64,000 nucleotides of DNA from Pyxidicoccus parkwaysis (GCF_017301735.1 NZ_CP071090.1:3834001-3898000); one strand, 5' to 3'; numbered from the stretch's first letter, positions 39,901-48,372 are shown. Notes: a model not told the origin generated them from the letters alone. Numbers and translations: made by a program.

Positions 39901-42900
39901 CCGGCCGGACCTCATCCGCGACGAGGGCATCTCCGGCAGGCTGCTGGAGACGTGCTCCGAGTACGGCGCCGGCATGGCCAGCTCGGCCACGAAGCAGACC
40001 GCGTGCCTGCGCGCGCAGGACCTCCAGGACGTGCCGGCGGGAGTGCCGCCGCTCGCCGGACGTGTGGTCCGCGTGACGAGCTCGGCGGTGGAGCAGCCCG
40101 AGGTGGCGCAGTTCGGCGTCGTGCCGGGCCGGGGCTCCGCGGCGCTCCAGGCGGCAATGCGCATCGTCACGCCTTCGGGGCAGCGCGTGACGCTGGGGAG
40201 CCTGACGCGCGCCAACTACTACCTGCACGTGGTGGGGCACGAGGTCTTCCCCCGAGACCTCGACGGGGACGGCGTGCTGCGTCCGGAGGAGAAGAACGCG
40301 AAGCCGCCGGACTTCAGCGAGGAGACGGGGCCGCACCCGCTGGGGTTGCCGAAGCGAGCGGTGGGGCTGAAGAACGTCTACGCGTCGTTGGACCCGGACG
40401 GCTTCCGGGTGCTGCGCTACGACACGGCGCGCGAGCACGAGTTCCGGGTGCTGGAGCTCACCGACCCCAAGGTCATCGCGCAGGGCTCCGTGGACTCGCG
40501 GGTGCTGGACGGAGGAAGCGCCGAGGCGGACCCAGACGACCAGGCCTACGTGTTCCTCGCGAACCTGCTCGAGCCGGAAGGCACGCGCCGCGCGAGCACG
40601 CCCGTGGGCGACTACGTGGTGCGCTTCGGCGGGGACCAGTACGGCGTCGAGTGCGACGTCTCCATCCTGTCGGGAGGCATCTCGGGCACGTGCGACAACG
40701 AGTTCATCGACGACGTCCTGTCCGCGAATGACCTGCTGTACGTGGAGCTGTACCTGAGCGGCAACGCGGAGAACGTCCTCTACCGCTTCAACCTGATGGG
40801 CCTGTCGCCGCGAGTGGACCTGCTCAAGGCCGGCAGCTACTTCACGTCGGAGCGCTCGGTGGAGACGGGCACGGACGGCAAGCCGGTGCTGGACCGTGCG
40901 GTGTCCATTCCATCCGTCGCGCGCTTCGCGCTGGACCCGGACGTCATCCAGCGCGGCCGCGTGAAGATGTGCACCTCAGAGCAATGCGCCGAGGGCACCC
41001 TGGTGAAGGAGGCGGACGTCGAGCTGCTGGGGACGGGGAGGTACCGCGTCCAGGAGACTGACGGCGGAATTGCGGAGGCGCCGCTGGAGCAGCTGGAGGA
41101 GACCGGACTCAACGCCGCGAGGCTCTTTGTGCAGCCGGTTCCGGCACCGCTGGTCTCGATGCCGGGTGCGGAGACGGCGAAGCGCTTCTACCTGGTGCAG
41201 GAGATTGATGTCCCCGAGAAGCGGACTCTGGTCCAGACGTTGGGGACTCCGAAGGGGACCTTCGAGGGATTGCACGCGCGTGCGCCCGGTCAGCTGACCA
41301 TTCAGGGCATCAACGTGGCGGACGGGCACCTGTCCTTCGAGCACGAGGACTTCGCGGTGCCGCAGCTCGCGGAAGTGGTCCGCTTCGCGCGCACCTACGA
41401 CAACCAGAGCAGCCTGGTGGGGCCCACGGGCGTGGGCTGGATGCACAACTACGAGGGCTTCGTCCAGGAAGAGGAGCTCGGTCGCTACACGGTGGTGGTG
41501 GCGGGCCAGGCGTACGACTTCCCCGTGTGCAGACCGGTCGACGAGGTGCACAGGACGGCCACGGACTGTGTGACGGACCGCTCCCACGGAATGAGGCTCC
41601 GAATCGAGCAGCGCCAGACGGGGACGGTCGCCGTGGTGGAGACGGCGAACGGCTACGTCTACGAGTTCAGCACCCGGGCCCGGGGTTTCTCTCAGGAGGA
41701 GCGGCGCCGCTGGTTGCTGGACCGCTTCCACGACGGCCACGGCCGGGACATGGGCGAGGGCTGGACGCGGCTGACGTACAAGCCGAACACCAACCTGGTG
41801 GAGACGGTGGAGCGCACGCCGGGGATGCTCCAGCTCAAGCTGACGTATGAGCCCATCGACACCACGGACGAGACGCAGGCCTACCGGTTGCGCAGCATGG
41901 CGCGCAACCAGGGCTTCGAGAAGCTCGACAAGGTGGAGCTGCGCCTCAAGTCAACGGGTGTGGCCCTCCACACCTTGAAGTTCGCGATTGATGAACGTGG
42001 GAACCTGAGGAACGTCGTCCGCACCTCAGCGCTCCCGGCCACGCAGGAGTGGGCGTACGAATATGAGCTACCTCCCACGGGGCTGAGCGGGCACAAGCTG
42101 TGGCTTGCCTCCAACGAGCTGAAGCAGGCGAAGCTGAAGCTGAGCGCGCCCGACAATGACGATCTGCGCTTCGTGCAGTGGCAGGCCACGTACGGCCGCG
42201 AGGCGCAGCCGGGGAAGTATCCGCACGTGGAGGCGTTCGAGGCCGTCACGTCCGTGGTGGGCACCGGCATGCCCGACCCCGGCTGGAAGATCACTTCGCC
42301 GGACCCCTTCACGCGCAGCATCCATCGTCCTGATGGCGTGACGGTGACGCTGGACCTCAACAAGTATGGGAACACGCGCGCCACCGACATCCCGGGGCTC
42401 GGGTCGAGCACGGTGGCCTGGGGGAGTGACGCTCGTGGCGGCCCTGTCCAGGCCGACCTCACGGTCTCTCCCACCGGTCGGGCCTTTCAGAACACCATCA
42501 ACGACCGGCTCCAGCTGGACGGGGTGACGCTCAAGACCCGTCCATCGGGAAGCGAGCCGGTGCCGGGCGCGGAATCCGGCCCGCTGTGGTCGGTGACGAG
42601 CCGGCAGGAGAAGACGGGGCGGATCCAGGGCATGTCGCTGGCCCTGGGCACCTGCGATGGAAACCCCTGCCGGTCGACCGTCAGCCAGCCCCTGTCGTCC
42701 GCGGGTGACCTTCAGGGACTGACGGTAACAGGGCCCGCGAACGACACAGTCTTCACGATGCAACAGAGCCCGGACCCAGACGGCGTCGTGCTGGCGGGGA
42801 CGGCGCCAGATGGCAACACGATGCGGTTCTACGGGCATGAGAACCAGCCGTTGGGCCTGCCGCTGTTCGCGGATGTCGTTCTTCCCACGCCCGCGAAGGG

Positions 42901-45900
42901 CGGCCTCCAGCAATACACGGTGGCGTACACGTACGATGCGCTCGGCAACCGGACCTCCGAGGTCAATCTGAGCACAGGCGCGACGGTGCAGCTGACCTAC
43001 GACGCGGTGGGGCGCTTGCTGTCGCGCACGGTACCGAGCACCCACGACGCAGCTCCCGAAGAGAAATGGCAGTACACGTATGCGCTGGTCTTTGACGGGC
43101 TCAGGGTCACCGAGACGGTGGCACTGGGGCGCTGGAACCGCTCTCATTCACGCACCGTCGGGTACGACGGGGGGCTCAAGACCTTTGAAGAGTATGAGTA
43201 TGGGCCCAACAACCAGAAGGCCCGGATCTCCTACGACAGCTACTCTGGCTCACGTCTGCAATCGTTCCTGGACGCGAGGAACCATCGCCACACGCTCACG
43301 TATGACAATGCGGGTCGCGTCACCGGCGAGACGGTGGAAACCACGCCTGTCTACTCTCAGGCGCTCGACGCAGACGGGAACGTCACCCGGGTGACCGACA
43401 GCCGGGGATTGTCGACGCGGATCTTCCATGACGGCTTGGGGCGCGCCGTGCGGTGGGAGTACGAATCGAAGCTCTCGGACGATCCCTGTCCGGAACCCGG
43501 CCCGTGCCAGTACGCCGACGTTGAGACCGTGGTGCTGAACGCCGCGGGCGGCGTGGTGAAACGCAGCTTTGGCTCGCTGCGCACCTCGGCCGTGAAGCAG
43601 CACGTGCTCGAGTCCACCACGGATGCCCTGGGGCGGCAGCTCCGGGTCTGGAGCAATGGAAGCCCTGGCGGGGTGGATTCCCAGACGTTCTACGACGGCG
43701 CCGGCCGGGTCTACCACCGTGTGGATAACGAGCTGGGGCTGGATGAGACCTTCGAGTATCAGGATGCCCTGGGCCGCGTGACTCAATACGTGCGCACGGT
43801 GCAGTCCGTTCATGGCGTCAGGAAGCTGACCGAGACGCGCACGTACACGGACTCCGATAGCGGCGTTGGAACGGTAGTGGTGAAGAGGACTCTCACCGGC
43901 CGCGAGCCGGTAGAAGAGGGGACTCCAGAGGGAGGCGCGACCGCCGAGGACACTCGTGAGGAGACCCGGACGTATCAGGTGGACGCGCGGGGGCACGTGT
44001 TGTCGCTGACGGAAACCGTCGACGGACAGGCATCCCTGCAGACCTGGAAGTACGACGCGCTGGGCCGTGAGTTCACTCACACGGACCCGGTCGGAAGGGT
44101 GACCACCTTCGAGTACGACGCAGCCGGCAACCTGCTCGTCGTCAAGGCGCCGGGAGACGTCACCACGGGATTCACCACGACGTCATTTACCCACGACGCG
44201 CACGGCAACGTCCTCACCCAGGTCGGGCCGAGAGATGGTGAGTCCTGGGTGATGTTCTATGACGACCTCGAGCGTCTGCTGTCCCGCGCTCTGGGGGCGT
44301 ATGGCGACGCGCCGACTGCACACTGGTCCTACTCCTACCCGGGCAACGGCGTAGAGCAGGAGACGGCGCCCGAGGGCGTCACCACGACCCGTACGTACAA
44401 CGCCCGTGGACTGGTGGAGCAGGAGACCCGAGCCGGCAAGGGCGGGGCGCTCTCCGTCCGGACGAAGTACGACGGCACCTGGGTGAAGCAGCAGACCCGA
44501 TCCGAGGGCCTCTCGTCGTTGAAGGTGGACCGGAGCCAGGCAGGCGCAATCGATGACCGCGGCCGGCCGTGGAAGGAGGCGGAGTCGTGGTCCGCGCCGG
44601 GCCACAGCTATCAGTACTCCACGCAGACCTCTTGGGACGGTCGTGAGGCCCTGACTACCGAGTCCTGGTCGATGGAGGGCCAGAACCTGGGGGGCCGGCT
44701 GTTGACGACAGACGTGGACAGCCTCGGCAACGTCGTCCGGAAGACCCAGAACGGTGCGGTGGATGCGTGGGATTACTACGCGGATGGCAAGTCGCTGTGG
44801 ATGCTGCCCGCCGGTTACGACGGGGAGGTCGCGGCCACAACCTGGAACTACGACACGAGCGGCCGGGTCAAGACGGTACGCTTCGGTACGGAGCTGACGA
44901 CCCACAGCTACTACGCGGACGGCCTGTTGAAGTCGGTGACGACGCCGGACACCCGCGTGCGGGCGCTGACGTACAACGCCAGGGGCCTGGTGGAGACGGA
45001 GACGTATGGGATTGGATCCGACGTCTCCCGCACGACGTACGCTGCGTATGATCAGGGAGGACGTGCCAAAGCGGTGAAGTGGGCGGCGGGCACTTCGGCC
45101 GAGAGTGTTTGGAATTACGAGTACGGCCCACGGGATGAGCTGCTGAAGGAGACGTTACCGGACGTGGGGACCTTCGAGTACGGGTATGACGCGCTCGCGC
45201 GTCTGACTTCGGTGAAGCCTCCGTCTGGTTCGGTCACCCAGCCCGAGACCTACGAACCTGACTTCCTGGGACGTACGCTGGTGCGGCGGCGCGGAACGGC
45301 CACCTGGAGCACGGCGTGGAACAATGGCAGTCCCGAAGAGGCCAACGGTCTGGGCGAACACGCGGAGTATGTCCTCGACGGGCGTGGTCGCGTGGTCCGT
45401 GAGGTGTTCAAGCCCGGTAGTGAGCCCATCACCGATGCCTCCGGGGCGAAGCGCTTCATCAAGGACCTCGAGTCCGTCGACTACGTGTACAACGGACTGG
45501 ACCAACTGCGTCGCGTGACGGAGTCGCGTGCCAGTAACGAGGTGGTCCGGAACTTCAGGTACGACCCGCAGGACCGACTGCAGAGCGTGGAGGATGGCAC
45601 CGACACGGTCAGCTACGGCTACCACACGAGTGGCGCACCGAGCTTCGTGCAGGCCCCTGCGGGGAGGGTGGAGTACGGGGTGGACAGCCTCCAGCGGCTG
45701 AATCTCGTCAAGCTGAAGGATGGCAGGGAGCTGGACGTGAAATGGGAGCCGGGCGGCAACCGGCTGGCCATGGTCGGCGACGCGGCGCTCAAGGAGACCT
45801 ACTGCTATGACGCGCGCGGGCGGCTCAAGTCGGTCACGCACGATGCCCGTCGCGAGATTTGCGACGCACAACCCATCGGTGCTCCGAAGCTCCGGTACAG

Positions 45901-47971
45901 CTACACCTACGACGAGCGGGACAACCGGCTCACTGAGGTGGTGGACCGGAGCGGCGCGAGCGGGCAGGAGCAGACGGAGTACGGGTACGACGCGGCTGAC
46001 CGGCTTACGGGCGTGCGCTATCCGGACGGCGAGTCCGTGCTCTACGCCCTCGCGAAGGATGGCTCGCGGAAGGGCGAGAAGACTGCCACGGGGTACCTTG
46101 GGACGCTCGGCCCGGATGGTTTCGCTGGCTTGGCGGACCCACAAAATCACCTCACGTATGAGTACGACACTGAGATTGGCGGGTTGGCTGCGATCAAGAA
46201 GAGGGTCAAGAACCCGCAGTCTGGAGAAACGTCAAACGTCCCGGTGGCGCAATATCAAACCAATAAAGCGGGGCGTGTCGTCAGCGAGCAGCGAGGAGAC
46301 TTCCAGCGACTGACGCGCTTCGACGCGGCGGGTCGCCTGGTTGAGGTGGAGCTGTCGACAGAGGATGGCCAGCAGCGCCAGGTGAAATACCAGTACGACT
46401 ACGCTGGTCTGCGCCGCGCTCGGGCTGTTGGCGATGTCGCAACGAAATACCTGTGGAGCGGAAATACACTGGTTGAAGAAAGGTTGCCGGGTACAGGGGC
46501 GGTGCTTTACCAGCGCGGTGCGGGTCTGGTGCTTGCCACGGGGAATGAGCGCATCCTCCAGGATGGGCTGGGCAGTGCAGTGGGCCGGCTGAGCACGTCA
46601 GGCACGCTGACGGTCAACCGGTACGACGCCTGGGGTGGATACCGCGATGGAAATACCCCGACGTCCATGCAGCCGAGCCTCGGGTTCACGGGCCATGCTT
46701 TCGACGCTGACGTGGGGCTCACGTATGCGCAGCAACGGTGGCTGGATACAGCCACCGGGCGCTTCGTGAGCCTTGACCCATTGCCTGGCCAGCCGATGCT
46801 TCCAATGCGGTGGAACGGCTCGATCTATGCGATGGGGAGCCCGCTCCGGTACGTGGACCCAACGGGTGAGGCCGAAGACTGGGCTCTCGAGGTCAGCTCG
46901 GGCGAGGCAGGCGACATGCTTGCCGAGAATTCCGAGCGACTTTCACAACGATGCAGCCAGGGCGACCAACGTGCTTGTAATGAACTCACGGCAGTACGTG
47001 TCGTCAGTGGATCCATGCTGGTGGGTATCACAGCAGGCGTGGCGCTTGTCTCCGCTCCCACAGTCATTGTGTATGTTGGGAGCATAGGTGGCGGCGCTGT
47101 TGCGCTTGAGTCCGGCGTCGATGCTCTCGGAGTCGTGACAGCCATTCCTGGCTGCATGATCTACCGTGACCCGTCGGCCTGTATGGCCGGCGCGGTTTCG
47201 ACCCTCGACCTGATGGCTGGGCCAAACCTCATGGGCGACACCGCCCAGTTTGGGTACTGGACCAGCAGGAAACGGCCGCAGGCAGTCTCGGTTGAGGTGT
47301 TGGATGCGAATGACCCAAGAGGGCGTGATGCACGTCTAGTTGGAAGTAACGCTTTGCCTGCGCCTGGAAGCTCGGGGACAGCACAAGCCAGCAAGTTGCA
47401 TCCTCTTGAATACCAGACGCCTGTTGCCACAAGACGGCTCAAGTCGAATAATCCAGAGATTGAAGAGTTGCTGTATCCGACGCGGAGGCCTACGGGGCCC
47501 GTCTTGCCGGGACGCCAGGGCATCAAGATCAAGTACCGGCCAACCCCTGACGAGATGGAGCGCTTGTCGACGAAGTTCGGTGAGGATGGTACTGAGTTCG
47601 CCGTGACATACGTGTGGGGCCCTGGAAAGAATGGCGGAGGTGGCCAGTACTACCTTCACTCAGGAACAAATGACCAGGTTGCCATCCCTGTAGCGAAAAA
47701 TCGTATGTTCATCTATCATACTCATCCGGGCACAAGGCACCTTCCAGGCAATCCGGAGCCGAGCGGCCCTGATAAGGATTTCATGGACTTCCTTGCCAAT
47801 CCGAAACTCGTTGGCTCTCCGCAGCGGACTTCCACGATTGTGCCGGTGAATCAAGGAGGTATCCTCAGGCGGTTTGGCGGCAGACAGTACGAAGAAGAAC
47901 GCGATGCTTGGCTGCGGCATCAGAACTTGTGCAAAGGTGTCTGTCAGTGCAAGAGGAACAACTGCGAATGA
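33968..47971 (+). CDS. Giant RHS-repeat lipoprotein with C-terminal JAMM/JAB-like metallopeptidase toxin candidate
   Basis: The product has 4667 residues. The signal sequence ends in the lipobox VAAC (about residues 15-18). Bacterial Ig-like domains cover about 265-990, interrupted by an Asp/Gly/Thr linker near 690-730. A Big_5 domain (990-1090) and a carboxypeptidase-regulatory-like domain (1095-1170) follow. Then comes a long unassigned region, a DUF6531-like domain (2450-2580), YD/RHS repeats (2980-4160) and the RHS core with RWLDTATGRFVSLDP and YVDPTGE (4220-4300). After the core come two hydrophobic stretches (4344-4400) and a JAMM-like domain with Glu4543, His4584, His4586, Ser4599 and Asp4602 (HTHP...PSGPDKD). 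The JAMM fold cleaves isopeptide or peptide bonds and is known as a polymorphic-toxin tail. The tail is AT-richer than the rest. Its stop overlaps the next start (ATGA). Confidence 0.88.
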   Translation: MSRVLGVLALGLWVAACTREPRPSEPVAADTAAKSMAASAAKNTVATLAADGGSLETVCTDVVPESVAPEWIAGPLVSSGSAAQADFSAPVGAWGLLALQNGDGLGQGTAPSAEALLDGQVVATAGTGEGLKAVPVWLGGGNQLQVRTTGGGTARASVALLTKLPCSLLDVQVERGRGPAPRVTRAFQAAGPQSLGVLVVEAVGGQVVVGQVVLNGQVVLSLAQLEHLARPQVLAVPLQESNTLKVELMSGAGASVRVRVVDVDSLAPQVDLTAPVNGAVVAASPLQVSGTAGLDATVVEVNGTLATLSSGALSASVPLTAGSQALVATARDACGNVRRVCRAVVLDAELPVVTVSGVTEGQYIKAPVVLTYSVEDAHPGTVEATLDGQPFTSGSAVTTEGPHLLVVKAVDQAGNTKEVQRTFTVDSVPPALTVQSPVSGLLTRELQVEVVVSVEEAGQVARVLVGGEDLVKGVDGLWRRTVSLAEGANQLVVSALDAAGNPASVTRSVVRDSTAPILVISSPSEGARVSTLTVKVRGTATDTTPVVLTVNGASVTVASDGAFEVQQTLVQGSNTLELLLTDAAGNATPRTLHVFANETKPTLSITEPTDGLVTEATAVTVRGTATPHDSADTLTVMVAGALAATSADGSFVRTVQLSPGEQSIQVVAMDSYGLRAESTVRVTRKVTLPDGGTVDAGTPQDGGSGGVDGGTGPSTDAGTGVSDAGTGTAAPVLVLNAPAQGAVLGGSSVAVLGEVQGGTLPLSVKVNGASATVSVRSFSMSLSLPEGEHSLTVVVTDADGRTASTTRDVSVDRTKPYLNVTRPTQSPVTVSEVPYTLEGEVADDHLAGVTVQGIPVQVLAGHFSASVPLAQGETVVEVVATDAAGNREHRSVVLKVDSAPPQVTVLEPLSGSEASASTVHVRARVMAFAALEEVRIGTGVAAEESPGVYAADVALALGENTLVVTAKDVKGLTGRASVVVRYRSPTTEPLVVTGVQPAQGAMDVKTDALISVSFNKATTLESVRQGFEVLHRGKPLAGGYSLAPGGQTATFIAAAPLPEGELLQVRVEDLEAVVGPGQGADFVSELTVRRPLTRVRGYVMDDAFQPLPGVRVVLEGTTESVRTGADGNWSMIAPVTGPRVFRFEGGSTADGQPLPVVRRQVTIVPEAETADVPLVLTAVDTASATRVDTTTALHVDFQNRHGALALDGDPESLLFDDGQMLGTLTATRLEPVAVPVKLESSASPTALWQVGPSGVRVQKPLLLQFPNVTGLPPGRYVVVLAHEPRNHTLARVGLAKVSPDGMSIRTDAPLALRSVELVGYMSLSQEQDAVVRLALGETGGQGSSANDAGTEGALPPWLRMSPSWMPRWKQALDAFFVSEAHAQGLVLPWVTLDTFNQQRSLATVTGIVHAPQDRQITLSPSEALKAYIAVPREVTLPFRLPVSLRVERTTVGTDDELLAAFISAKSQDGLDIPAPDGESWSASTQRVDEDELVLSGNVPLDRGTTTVTLGGRKGSTLQTYILKVQAVPVTGSDAGPDAYRLVFSTDQGASTGTVELQSVVRFPNQRVTVTGPGPTMSTITGSTGTFGIPLNPPSDDEMGIACAEIPLGSRPIIGKDPETGAAFVQSMVTASYPTCSPTFHVSSGQQVRADILVDARLLHGALHFVDREGHALRRDCSAGGGSQFDADAGTFSTISNTDILRTEVHFFRADDLERPIAQFTVGAPDEKCEQPEPGRNVSQGHYARVRVGPTAPSKRIIRERCRELNPAILQDPSAPAPTNLSDGDRAFYETECRDNRTNFLRLTAGEPLVVVAVNHATGHTGMTRLNVPPIVKKQVDANGRCALDDEKGPMKVEEFGQTALLSRCSVAELGIDAPVYLFPPEIDVRVWRSAEPEGVTQDAPPTLVRHGGAATTRDTYVHVDTHWRVRTMAPAEWRTEDGGVREEPLDLHLPDRVDGGISPCPDPVRDGGVVPSDGGTKCRPDLIRDEGISGRLLETCSEYGAGMASSATKQTACLRAQDLQDVPAGVPPLAGRVVRVTSSAVEQPEVAQFGVVPGRGSAALQAAMRIVTPSGQRVTLGSLTRANYYLHVVGHEVFPRDLDGDGVLRPEEKNAKPPDFSEETGPHPLGLPKRAVGLKNVYASLDPDGFRVLRYDTAREHEFRVLELTDPKVIAQGSVDSRVLDGGSAEADPDDQAYVFLANLLEPEGTRRASTPVGDYVVRFGGDQYGVECDVSILSGGISGTCDNEFIDDVLSANDLLYVELYLSGNAENVLYRFNLMGLSPRVDLLKAGSYFTSERSVETGTDGKPVLDRAVSIPSVARFALDPDVIQRGRVKMCTSEQCAEGTLVKEADVELLGTGRYRVQETDGGIAEAPLEQLEETGLNAARLFVQPVPAPLVSMPGAETAKRFYLVQEIDVPEKRTLVQTLGTPKGTFEGLHARAPGQLTIQGINVADGHLSFEHEDFAVPQLAEVVRFARTYDNQSSLVGPTGVGWMHNYEGFVQEEELGRYTVVVAGQAYDFPVCRPVDEVHRTATDCVTDRSHGMRLRIEQRQTGTVAVVETANGYVYEFSTRARGFSQEERRRWLLDRFHDGHGRDMGEGWTRLTYKPNTNLVETVERTPGMLQLKLTYEPIDTTDETQAYRLRSMARNQGFEKLDKVELRLKSTGVALHTLKFAIDERGNLRNVVRTSALPATQEWAYEYELPPTGLSGHKLWLASNELKQAKLKLSAPDNDDLRFVQWQATYGREAQPGKYPHVEAFEAVTSVVGTGMPDPGWKITSPDPFTRSIHRPDGVTVTLDLNKYGNTRATDIPGLGSSTVAWGSDARGGPVQADLTVSPTGRAFQNTINDRLQLDGVTLKTRPSGSEPVPGAESGPLWSVTSRQEKTGRIQGMSLALGTCDGNPCRSTVSQPLSSAGDLQGLTVTGPANDTVFTMQQSPDPDGVVLAGTAPDGNTMRFYGHENQPLGLPLFADVVLPTPAKGGLQQYTVAYTYDALGNRTSEVNLSTGATVQLTYDAVGRLLSRTVPSTHDAAPEEKWQYTYALVFDGLRVTETVALGRWNRSHSRTVGYDGGLKTFEEYEYGPNNQKARISYDSYSGSRLQSFLDARNHRHTLTYDNAGRVTGETVETTPVYSQALDADGNVTRVTDSRGLSTRIFHDGLGRAVRWEYESKLSDDPCPEPGPCQYADVETVVLNAAGGVVKRSFGSLRTSAVKQHVLESTTDALGRQLRVWSNGSPGGVDSQTFYDGAGRVYHRVDNELGLDETFEYQDALGRVTQYVRTVQSVHGVRKLTETRTYTDSDSGVGTVVVKRTLTGREPVEEGTPEGGATAEDTREETRTYQVDARGHVLSLTETVDGQASLQTWKYDALGREFTHTDPVGRVTTFEYDAAGNLLVVKAPGDVTTGFTTTSFTHDAHGNVLTQVGPRDGESWVMFYDDLERLLSRALGAYGDAPTAHWSYSYPGNGVEQETAPEGVTTTRTYNARGLVEQETRAGKGGALSVRTKYDGTWVKQQTRSEGLSSLKVDRSQAGAIDDRGRPWKEAESWSAPGHSYQYSTQTSWDGREALTTESWSMEGQNLGGRLLTTDVDSLGNVVRKTQNGAVDAWDYYADGKSLWMLPAGYDGEVAATTWNYDTSGRVKTVRFGTELTTHSYYADGLLKSVTTPDTRVRALTYNARGLVETETYGIGSDVSRTTYAAYDQGGRAKAVKWAAGTSAESVWNYEYGPRDELLKETLPDVGTFEYGYDALARLTSVKPPSGSVTQPETYEPDFLGRTLVRRRGTATWSTAWNNGSPEEANGLGEHAEYVLDGRGRVVREVFKPGSEPITDASGAKRFIKDLESVDYVYNGLDQLRRVTESRASNEVVRNFRYDPQDRLQSVEDGTDTVSYGYHTSGAPSFVQAPAGRVEYGVDSLQRLNLVKLKDGRELDVKWEPGGNRLAMVGDAALKETYCYDARGRLKSVTHDARREICDAQPIGAPKLRYSYTYDERDNRLTEVVDRSGASGQEQTEYGYDAADRLTGVRYPDGESVLYALAKDGSRKGEKTATGYLGTLGPDGFAGLADPQNHLTYEYDTEIGGLAAIKKRVKNPQSGETSNVPVAQYQTNKAGRVVSEQRGDFQRLTRFDAAGRLVEVELSTEDGQQRQVKYQYDYAGLRRARAVGDVATKYLWSGNTLVEERLPGTGAVLYQRGAGLVLATGNERILQDGLGSAVGRLSTSGTLTVNRYDAWGGYRDGNTPTSMQPSLGFTGHAFDADVGLTYAQQRWLDTATGRFVSLDPLPGQPMLPMRWNGSIYAMGSPLRYVDPTGEAEDWALEVSSGEAGDMLAENSERLSQRCSQGDQRACNELTAVRVVSGSMLVGITAGVALVSAPTVIVYVGSIGGGAVALESGVDALGVVTAIPGCMIYRDPSACMAGAVSTLDLMAGPNLMGDTAQFGYWTSRKRPQAVSVEVLDANDPRGRDARLVGSNALPAPGSSGTAQASKLHPLEYQTPVATRRLKSNNPEIEELLYPTRRPTGPVLPGRQGIKIKYRPTPDEMERLSTKFGEDGTEFAVTYVWGPGKNGGGGQYYLHSGTNDQVAIPVAKNRMFIYHTHPGTRHLPGNPEPSGPDKDFMDFLANPKLVGSPQRTSTIVPVNQGGILRRFGGRQYEEERDAWLRHQNLCKGVCQCKRNNCE

Positions 47972-48219
47972 GGCCGCAAATGCCCGAGGCAACGAAGTTG
48001 GAGAAATATTCGTATCTCTGGGATGGATCGAGCCCGGAGTGGGTGCTTGTTGTTGTAGGTCAAGACAAGTCTGGTCAAGAGCCTAGATACGTCATTTTCA
48101 ATCTGAGGGACCGAACGGCGCTTCTGATTGAAGATGATAAGCTATCCGAAGAAATCAAGCGGCGCATGATTGAATCAGGAGTGCGCGTGGTGACCAGCCT
48201 TGAGGACGGGCGAGAGTGA
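47968..48219 (+). CDS. Putative immunity protein for the RHS-JAMM toxin
   Basis: An 83-residue soluble protein starting at the ATG that overlaps the toxin-gene stop (ATGA). A longer reading from 47908 exists but would run 60 bases inside the toxin gene. It has no signal peptide or membrane segment. It looks like a small alpha/beta fold: two beta-like stretches (EWVLVVVGQD and PRYVIFNL), a charged helix (DDKLSEEIKRRMIES) and a final strand (VRVVTS). I recognise no named immunity family. Position, size, coupling and the shared AT-richer composition are what one expects of the cognate cytoplasmic inhibitor. If the toxin acts in the cytoplasm, the immunity protein should bind its metal site; that is inference. 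Confidence 0.7.
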   Translation: MRPQMPEATKLEKYSYLWDGSSPEWVLVVVGQDKSGQEPRYVIFNLRDRTALLIEDDKLSEEIKRRMIESGVRVVTSLEDGRE

Positions 48220-48372
48220 TGATTGTGTTTTGGGTCGTTTGTAAACGTGGCGTAGCCGGTGCAACAAAATAAGCAGCATGTAGCGGGGCGGCGGCGTAGG
48301 GGGCGAACGCGCGTATGACCGTGGACCGCTTCGGACTGTGGCCCGTTCCTGAGGGCAGGGGAGATTCGCGCG

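Noticed and set aside
37805..40438. Open frame of 877 codons on the - strand
   Set aside because: Shadow of the RHS lipoprotein gene with the same His/Arg-rich signature.
47908..47967. Upstream start for the immunity gene
   Set aside because: It would overlap the toxin gene by 60 bases, while the ATG at 47968 makes the ATGA overlap seen at the other junctions.
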